Assembly: GCA_937981995.1 (NCBI GenBank)
Contig: CALJNC010000036.1
Location: 1 to 64,000, forward strand
Origin: an uncultured Chitinophagaceae bacterium
Lineage (GTDB): Bacteria > Bacteroidota > Bacteroidia > Chitinophagales > Chitinophagaceae
Direction: 5' to 3'
Length of the DNA stretch: 64,000 bases
Below the pieces are notes generated by a model. It saw only the letters and a list, made by a program, of their open reading frames with translations. It did no database searches and had not been told where the DNA came from. Position numbers and translations under genes: made by a program. This document shows, piece by piece, positions 59,001-64,000 of the stretch (positions are counted from its first letter, which is position 1; each line of letters opens with the position of its first letter).

Positions 59001-61937
59001 TGTACCAGGATCTAAATCATCAAACTGATAATTACCATTCGCGTCAGTAACTGTAGTAGCAACTACATTTCCTGCACTATCATAAAGTGTAACAGTTACA
59101 CCTACAAAACCTGGTTCGTTAGGATCTTGAATTCCGTCTCCGTCTAAATCATTCCATACTCTATCTCCTAAACTAGCCGTTGTAGGCGTAGGGAAATAGA
59201 TACCAGCATCTGCTGTCATATTTGAATCTAAAGCGGCAAGTGTATAAGTACCTGTTTGACCTGTAAGAGGATCTACATCAGAATCTGCGGCATCATCAGC
59301 ACCAGCATCTTGACCAGTAAATACATAGTTAGGAGGTAAAGTAAATCCTACACTATAATCACCTGGATCTAATTCATCAAATAAGTAGTAACCATACGCA
59401 TCAGTAATTGTAGTACCTACAGCATTACCAGCTGCATCATATAAAGTAACCGTTACGCCTGCAACACCTACTTCATTCGCATCTTGAATACCATCTTGAT
59501 TTATATCGTTCCACACATAGTTTCCTATTTGTGCTAGACAAGCAAAGTCTCTTGCTCTCAAATTATATTCTGTTGTTTTATCATAACAACTACCCGGAGC
59601 TATAACTCTTACTGAGTAAATACCCGTATCGGCAGTTGAAACAGGGAAGCTGATTCCAGCATCTGTGCTAATAATGTTGTTTGAAGGATCTCTCCACTCA
59701 TATGTTCTTCCGCTTATGTTAGAATCTACCCACATAGCGATTTCGCTCAAATTACAGCTTGGTAAATTTTGACCAATAAATAATCTTGGTTGTGCAGGCT
59801 CTCTAACTGCTAGGTTTTGTAGAGAACTATTTCCACAAGCATCGATTGCTCTTATAGTAACCAAATCATAAGTTGTTGGCCCCATTAAAGTAAATATATT
59901 GCTTGCTTGAGCAGGCTGTGGATTATTAACTGGTGCTGTAGAAAGGATTTCGTATGTATACGGAGCAATTCCTCCAGCCGCAATGGCTATAACATCAGCA
60001 TCTCCACTTGCACAGTTTAATGCAATTGATCTTTTTAAAGAAGGTTGCACATAGGGCTCAATCGTAACCGTATCATATAAAACTTCGTTTGTACAATTTT
60101 GACTAAAGAAACTCATTACATAAGTACCTAAAGGCAAATCAGTTTCTGTATACGTACCAGTATGATCACCATTATCAAATTCATTTAAAATTAATGTACC
60201 TGGCGTATTAATATTCCAAAGAGACAACTTCGCATCAAACCATGAAGGTAAGTCACTCGTAAAGTTAAATGTAATATTTCCTTTGTTTACACATAAGGGT
60301 GTAACCTCGCCAAAGAACTCATTGGGTTGGTGACCGGTTGGATGTGCTACAATAGTTACCGTATCTTTTCTTCCACAAGAGTCTGTAATTATGTAATTAT
60401 AAGTTGCTCCCGGTGTTCTGTCATAAAAACTCGTGCTTGAACAAGTATTGAATTCACCTTGATTCGCATTTCCTAAAGAACTTGAAGTATTTGTTTTGGT
60501 ATCCAAAAGTGTCGCAAATGTTGCGTCATATTCTTCAATAGTTACAGGAGGAACTGCTCTACAAGGAATTCCAACTCTCATTCGCAGACCGTTTACTCCA
60601 CAATCAGTATAAGTTTGTCCATTTCCTTTCCACTCATGACCAACTGTTACAACTCTTGTTTCAGTTTCACCACAAGCATCAGTAGCTGTGATTGTATACG
60701 TACCGTCAGGTAAATTTTCATATACATTACCATTCAATGTTCCCGCATTAGGAGAAATAGAATAAGTTAATGGCCCAACATAAGTAGAAGTTGTAGAACC
60801 TAGAGTAACATCAGTTGTATTACAATTTCCGTTATAATCTTCCGAACTAAAAAGATTTAAAAGCACTCTTCTTGCTGGAGCAGCTTTTACAACCCCACAA
60901 GCATCTTTTACTACAGCTGTTGCGTTATTATCAATAGGAGCAAAATCTAATGGTAAAGAAGTTCCCCAAACTGTATCACCAGCTGCGCGCACTACACCAT
61001 ACATTAAAGGTGTAAAAGGATTTCCTACAATATTTACCGAAGTTAATTCATGACTATCAGTTGCATTACAATTATTCTTTTGAAACGCACTAGTTGTTAC
61101 ACTAAAGTCAGTATTATTTGTAATTATGTAAGGGGCTGTTTTTACATTCCCGCAAGCATCTTCAGCAAATACTAAAACGTTTCCAATATTAGCGTCAGGC
61201 GTTGCAAAGCTCAAAGGCAAACTTGTTGTATAAATAGTATCTCCAGGTCCACGAACAACACCATAAGTAACTCCAGTCATTGAAGCAGGCCATGCTAACG
61301 TATCAAGTGTATATTGACCACAAGTAACTTTAGATCCTTCTACATCACTAACGCTCCAATCAAAATTAGCAATGGTAGCTTGTCTTGTTTGAATGTTACC
61401 ACAACTATCGGAAGCGCGTACAGAGTATGTACCTGCTGGCAGTCCTGTAAAAATACCTGTAGTATTTGTAGTATTTACTCCTGCAGGACCTGATAATATT
61501 TCGTAAGTAAAAGGCGCTCTACCATCGGTTGACACTGCGTTTAATTCACCATTTGTACCATTAGCACAATTTGTTACTGCCGTTGGTGTAAGATTTAATG
61601 AAGGCTGCGCATATGTACCAACTATGGTAAAATTGTAATCTGTAAAGCAATTACCATCTCCATTGTCAATTACACGCACCGTGTAGCTTCCCGGAGGCAT
61701 ACCAGTAAAACTATTCGAAGCAGACGGTCCTATATAGGTAAAATCTGCTGGGAAAGCAGTCATATCATAAGTAAATGGACCAATACCTGTAGCACTGTCT
61801 ATTATAACAGAGCCCGTAGAAACACAACGTGATTCTAAAGTGGTAATTACAGCGCTATCGCCGCAGAGAGCATAAGCTTGTTGCGTGGCAAACAAACCTA
61901 TAGTAACCAATAAGGTTAGTAGTAGTGACTTTTTCAT
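56079..61937 (-). CDS. Giant SdrD_B-repeat surface protein with T9SS type A sorting domain
   Basis: A 1952-residue secreted protein. Signal peptide 1-23 ('LVTIGLFATQQAYA'); residues about 24-790 hold Ig-like or SprB-like modules with paired Cys ('CGNIQTRQATI', 'DGTYTITATDACGETETR'). Residues about 803-1760 contain eight SdrD_B repeats of about 120 residues, each beginning 'LGNYVWNDxNxDGIQD' with a calcium-loop pattern. A fibronectin-like stretch ('ATVSWTTLEEVNVSHFTIER') and a T9SS type A tail ('IAIYPVPFNDKLVV', 'GVYIIKIYDTYSKQ') close it. It is likely a long calcium-stiffened adhesin on the surface. The 212-bp upstream region shows no clear promoter box. Confidence 0.88.
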   Translation of the reverse strand: MKKSLLLTLLVTIGLFATQQAYALCGDSAVITTLESRCVSTGSVIIDSATGIGPFTYDMTAFPADFTYIGPSASNSFTGMPPGSYTVRVIDNGDGNCFTDYNFTIVGTYAQPSLNLTPTAVTNCANGTNGELNAVSTDGRAPFTYEILSGPAGVNTTNTTGIFTGLPAGTYSVRASDSCGNIQTRQATIANFDWSVSDVEGSKVTCGQYTLDTLAWPASMTGVTYGVVRGPGDTIYTTSLPLSFATPDANIGNVLVFAEDACGNVKTAPYIITNNTDFSVTTSAFQKNNCNATDSHELTSVNIVGNPFTPLMYGVVRAAGDTVWGTSLPLDFAPIDNNATAVVKDACGVVKAAPARRVLLNLFSSEDYNGNCNTTDVTLGSTTSTYVGPLTYSISPNAGTLNGNVYENLPDGTYTITATDACGETETRVVTVGHEWKGNGQTYTDCGVNGLRMRVGIPCRAVPPVTIEEYDATFATLLDTKTNTSSSLGNANQGEFNTCSSTSFYDRTPGATYNYIITDSCGRKDTVTIVAHPTGHQPNEFFGEVTPLCVNKGNITFNFTSDLPSWFDAKLSLWNINTPGTLILNEFDNGDHTGTYTETDLPLGTYVMSFFSQNCTNEVLYDTVTIEPYVQPSLKRSIALNCASGDADVIAIAAGGIAPYTYEILSTAPVNNPQPAQASNIFTLMGPTTYDLVTIRAIDACGNSSLQNLAVREPAQPRLFIGQNLPSCNLSEIAMWVDSNISGRTYEWRDPSNNIISTDAGISFPVSTADTGIYSVRVIAPGSCYDKTTEYNLRARDFACLAQIGNYVWNDINQDGIQDANEVGVAGVTVTLYDAAGNAVGTTITDAYGYYLFDELDPGDYSVGFTLPPNYVFTGQDAGADDAADSDVDPLTGQTGTYTLAALDSNMTADAGIYFPTPTTASLGDRVWNDLDGDGIQDPNEPGFVGVTVTLYDSAGNVVATTVTDANGNYQFDDLDPGTYSIGVTPPIGFEFSPQGFGSDSTMDSNVDPFSGISGPVVLGPGENNPTIDAGLTQQAPGLASLGNYVWNDVNNDGIQDASEAPVPGVTVYLYAADGTTKLDSTVTDALGQYIFNGLTPGDYIVGFEDLPAGFTFSPTDTGTDDAADSDVNPATGQTPVITLTAGQNDMSWDAGIHNATLPTGALGNQVWYDYNNDGIQNPGEPGVAGVTVKLYDDMGNVLATTVTDAHGNYIFNNLPAGNYQVGFENLPADYVFVTPGAGTDSTLDSDVSPGTGLTAIIPLANGETNLTVDAGITNANTGSGTASLGDKVWNDANQDGIQDPGEGGVPGVTVTLYAADGTTVLGTTTTDALGNYSFTGLPAGDYVVGFSNIPSGYTFSAANQGSDDALDADADASTGGLTPVISLSEGEENLTIDAGIYPAPGLASLGNYVWNDENRDGVQDSTEIGVPGVMVTLLDANGLPIATTTTDANGMYQFTGLTPGDYSVQFGNLPNGFEFTGQNAGTDDLDSDADPNSGITAPVTLAAGQNYPDLDAGIFTDQAGLGNYVWNDLNNDGIQDPNEPGIPGVTVTLYAADGVTPISTAITDATGGYSFVNLDPGTYVVGFSGIPSGSMFTSQDAGDNDSTDSDADVLTGLTAPITLVSGEYNPTIDAGVHTPLIAGLGNYVWMDANNDGIQDATEVGVPGVIVTLLDENDNVLQTAVTNQNGFYTFPNLPSGPYKTSFSNLPPKTAFTTQNVGNDSEDSDIDVIVNGPNGLPTSGTTIVYNIPGGTYNPTLDAGLIVQFATPISSLVAQANLEINQATVSWTTLEEVNVSHFTIERRVDGEEFVEIAQKQAMGNTQGETNYRISDDVSDLMKQPIIYYRIKAVDNDGQYVYSNVVTVVPQLSKLEIAIYPVPFNDKLVVDYLSQGESSIDITLMSANGSTVYKKRELVDDGKNIFVINELSNLATGVYIIKIYDTYSKQEFESKVNKF
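56660..59530 (-). repeat. Eight SdrD_B coding repeats (~360 bp each)
   Basis: Eight units of 115-125 residues each open with a 'GNYVWND' to 'DGIQD' segment, continue with 'GVTVTLY' and 'GDYxVGF', and end with 'DAGI'. They are diverged in DNA, so this is an old array, unlike the 141-bp repeats at 27-29 kb. Confidence 0.85.
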
Positions 61938-62149
61938 GTTTATAATCTTTAATAGGAGAACTCAAATAATTAGTAGGTTATTGAATTTTTCCGATTGCAA
62001 TAATAGTAAAAAGTGAAATGAGAGTAATCAATCCATAATGGGACTTACTATAGTTTAACAAAGTAAATGTGTAGTTAATCTGTTGAAATGGTGTAAGTTA
62101 CAATTTGTTAACCTAACTATTTATAACTTCAACACCAATAAAATTAGCT
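61938..62149. other. Intergenic region upstream of the giant SdrD-repeat gene
   Basis: This 212-bp AT-rich region between the desaturase stop and the giant gene start holds related TTAAC/GTTAA segments (62056-62120) but no exact promoter box on the minus strand and no strong hairpin. Confidence 0.4.
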
Positions 62150-63232
62150 CTATGATAATGTAAGTTCTGGTCCTTGACCAAAAAGTTTCATCATTTTAAA
62201 ATGAGACTTTACTGCGCTCCACATACTAGGCGCATCGTTGTACGGTACATTATATTCCTCGCAATGTTGCTTTACAATTTCGCTTAAGGCAGGGTAATGT
62301 GTATGACTTACACGTGGAAATAAATGATGCTCAATTTGAAAATTTAACCCGCCTACAAACCAATTAACTATTGGATTACGACGAGCAAAATTTGCCGTAG
62401 TTAAGACCTGAGTAATCGCCCATTCCTCATCAATTTTAGCGTCTTCATAGCCTTCATAAAAATGAGTATTTTCTACTACATGCGCTAACTGAAAAGTTAC
62501 ACCTAACGTAAAGCCCATTACAGCATGCATGGTCATAAACCCTGCTATCCATGGACCAAAACCAAATATTGAAATAGGTAACACCATCCAAACCGCAACG
62601 TAATAAATTTTAGTAACCCAAAAAATTACTTTCTCGCGGCTATCCATTTTCCATGCCTTCGTTGTGTAAATTTTACGTTTAAAATACTTTTGAAAATCCA
62701 TGAAAAAAATCCAAAACAAAGAAGAAATCATATACAAAAATGGCAAGTACAAATGTTGTACTCGGTGTGCGGGATACCATTTTTGGCTTTCGCAATGGCG
62801 TATTGTGGGCAATTTAGCTATGTCATCATCTACTCCATCTACATTGGTGTAAGTATGATGTATAATATTGTGCTTTTGTTTCCAGAAGTAAGCAATACCT
62901 CCTAATACATTAAGTGATAAACCTATTACGTCATTCAATTTATTATTATTGGTGTAGCTTCCATGGCAGGCATCATGCATTACATTAAAACCTATGCTTG
63001 CCGAAGTAAGACCCATTATAGCACAAAGGCCTAATTTCAATCCATTAGAAAAATCACCAAATAGTACTAAAACAAAACAGCTTATCAATATTGCAAAAAG
63101 AACAACCGCCTTATGATATATAGCCCAGGTTCCTGTTTTCTTTTTACCCGTTTCTTCAAAGTAAGCGTCTACCTTAGTTTTGAGCGTTGGGTAAAAATCT
63201 CCTTTCTTATTATTGAATGTTATTTTTGCCAT
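62150..63232 (-). CDS. Membrane fatty-acid desaturase (front-end type)
   Basis: A 360-residue di-iron membrane desaturase that introduces double bonds into acyl chains with oxygen. The start is the ATG at 63232 ('MAKITFNNKKGDFY'). The His boxes are 'HDACH' (86-90), 'HNIIHH' (121-126) and 'QIEHH' (299-303); the Gln in the third box is typical of front-end (delta-5/6) desaturases. About four transmembrane helices flank them. No cytochrome b5 domain is present, so it needs an external electron donor. A TATCTTTG box with a -33-like TTG 18 bp upstream precedes it. Confidence 0.92.
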   Translation of the reverse strand: MAKITFNNKKGDFYPTLKTKVDAYFEETGKKKTGTWAIYHKAVVLFAILISCFVLVLFGDFSNGLKLGLCAIMGLTSASIGFNVMHDACHGSYTNNNKLNDVIGLSLNVLGGIAYFWKQKHNIIHHTYTNVDGVDDDIAKLPTIRHCESQKWYPAHRVQHLYLPFLYMISSLFWIFFMDFQKYFKRKIYTTKAWKMDSREKVIFWVTKIYYVAVWMVLPISIFGFGPWIAGFMTMHAVMGFTLGVTFQLAHVVENTHFYEGYEDAKIDEEWAITQVLTTANFARRNPIVNWFVGGLNFQIEHHLFPRVSHTHYPALSEIVKQHCEEYNVPYNDAPSMWSAVKSHFKMMKLFGQGPELTLS

Positions 63233-63241
63233 AATAGTCAG

Positions 63242-63270
63242 CAAAGATACGTTCAAACTCTCATGTGCAA
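63242..63270 (-). promoter_or_regulatory. Promoter TTG-N18-TATCTTTG of the desaturase gene
   Basis: On the minus strand a TTG (63270-63268) and an exact TAnnTTTG box (63249-63242) are 18 bp apart. The box ends 9 nt before the ATG, giving a leader of a few bases. Confidence 0.6.
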
Positions 63271-63325
63271 TGCTAAATCCTGTTTAACATAAAAAGCTTT
63301 TATATAAACAATAAAAAGACTATTC

Positions 63326-64000
63326 TTATTTATTGAGTACCACCTTATAATCTGGGTCTTCGAGCACGTTTACATCAATTACCTCTTCGGCATCTTTTAA
63401 TAAATCTCTACAGTCTTTGCTCAAGTGTTTTAAGTGAACTTTTTTACCTGCATTCAGGTAGCGTTCTGTGATTTTATTTACGGCTTCGATAGCACTCATA
63501 TCCGTAATTCTACTTTCACCAAAATCTATGATTACCTCATCTGGATCACCTTGCACATCAAATTTTTCATTAAAAACACCGACTGATCCAAAGAAAAGCG
63601 GCCCGTAAATTTCATAGTGTTTCACACCTTTATCATCTACATACTTTCTAGCACGAATTCTTTTGGCATTATCCCAAGCAAATACAAGTGCCGAAATAAT
63701 TACACCTATCAAAACGGCCAAAGCCAAATTATGCAAGAAAACCGTAACCAAGGTCACCACAATCATTACAAAAATATCACTCTTCGGCATTTTATTAAAT
63801 ACCTTAAAACTAGCCCACTCAAAGGTACCAATGGCTACCATAAACATAAGGCCAACCAATGAGGCCATAGGTAATGCTTCAATAATAGAACTACCAAACA
63901 TGATAAAGACCAACAGCATAACCGATGCAATAATCCCGGAAAGTCTCGCCCTTGCGCCATTACTGGTATTAATTAAACTTTGCCCTATCATAGCGCAACC
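63326..64000 (-). CDS. SulP-family anion transporter, C-terminal part (5' end outside window)
   Basis: The frame runs off the right edge, so this is the 3' part of a SulP gene. The visible 224 residues start with 'GCAMIGQSLINTSNGARARL', the conserved segment after the middle helices, then three or four transmembrane helices ('VMLLVFIMFGSSIIEALPMA', 'ALAVLIGVIISALVFAWDNA') and a STAS domain (about 140-224, 'VIIDFGESRITDMSAIEAVN'). It ends soon after STAS, the normal length, in contrast to the extended SulP at the left edge. The substrate (sulfate, bicarbonate or other) is not decidable. Confidence 0.92.
   Translation of the reverse strand, partial: GCAMIGQSLINTSNGARARLSGIIASVMLLVFIMFGSSIIEALPMASLVGLMFMVAIGTFEWASFKVFNKMPKSDIFVMIVVTLVTVFLHNLALAVLIGVIISALVFAWDNAKRIRARKYVDDKGVKHYEIYGPLFFGSVGVFNEKFDVQGDPDEVIIDFGESRITDMSAIEAVNKITERYLNAGKKVHLKHLSKDCRDLLKDAEEVIDVNVLEDPDYKVVLNK

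Noticed and set aside
1-64000. tRNA, rRNA, insertion sequences, integrases or phage genes
   Set aside because: Intergenic regions were read for clover-leaf patterns and terminal inverted repeats and none stood out; no transposase or integrase motif occurs in the proteins.

Overview
The window comes from a low-GC member of the Bacteroidota. This rests on phylum-typical families (DUF4290, DUF4271, DUF2480, DUF4369-TlpA proteins, GWxTD), four secreted proteins with type IX secretion (T9SS) C-terminal sorting domains, and TAnnTTTG -7 promoter boxes with almost no Shine-Dalgarno sequences. The rank below phylum cannot be fixed. Both ends cut SulP-type anion transporter genes. I found no rRNA, tRNA, CRISPR array, transposase or phage module, so this is chromosomal housekeeping sequence with a few accessory patches.

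Layout. 0-3.5 kb: the 3' end of a SulP transporter with an unusual C-terminal domain, overlapping a DNA methyltransferase; a possible PD-(D/E)XK-like protein converges on it and sits behind lysA. 3.6-4.35 kb: fluoride channel crcB, then a 387-bp non-coding stretch holding a duplicated ~150-bp hairpin unit. 4.35-8.1 kb: two DUF4369-thioredoxin proteins facing an M28-like protein whose active site is degraded. 8.3-11.5 kb: gcvT, murA and a DUF4290 gene. 11.6-15.8 kb: an accessory patch with a beta-barrel protein, a secreted M4 protease divergent from an XRE regulator (with a perfect 17-bp palindrome between them), and a truncated membrane-protein gene. 15.9-22.9 kb: a UbiD-family decarboxylase, a tandem pair of 72-residue membrane proteins, and a beta-helix lipoprotein/TonB-receptor operon with phased direct repeats upstream. 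23-30.6 kb: inositol monophosphatase, a glycosyltransferase fusion and a repeat-rich T9SS type B protein. 30.7-37.5 kb: rbfA, then an ABC exporter, a small lipoprotein, comEC, purH and a thioredoxin. 37.6-42.2 kb: a small unknown protein and the ddl-PASTA-T9SS-rhodanese operon. 42.4-49.3 kb: DUF2480, lytic transglycosylase, rsfS-ftsH-LUD divergent from birA, and two uncharacterised genes. 49.4-56 kb: hemD-like gene with a histone-like tail, DUF4271, parC, WbqC, GWxTD and an LEA14-like lipoprotein. 56-64 kb: a 1952-residue SdrD_B-repeat T9SS protein, an acyl-lipid desaturase and a second SulP gene.

Functional themes are envelope building (murA, ddl, PASTA, transglycosylase, exporter, glycosyltransferase, desaturase), T9SS surface display, periplasmic thiol chemistry and ribosome maturation (rbfA, rsfS). 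The best lead is a start-site grammar: TAnnTTTG lies 4-5 nt before the start codon of at least seven genes on both strands, which predicts leaderless mRNAs and corrects several starts. Other leads are the XRE palindrome, the phased repeats before the TonB operon, the M28 pseudoenzyme, the paired 72-residue membrane proteins and the duplicated hairpin unit after crcB.
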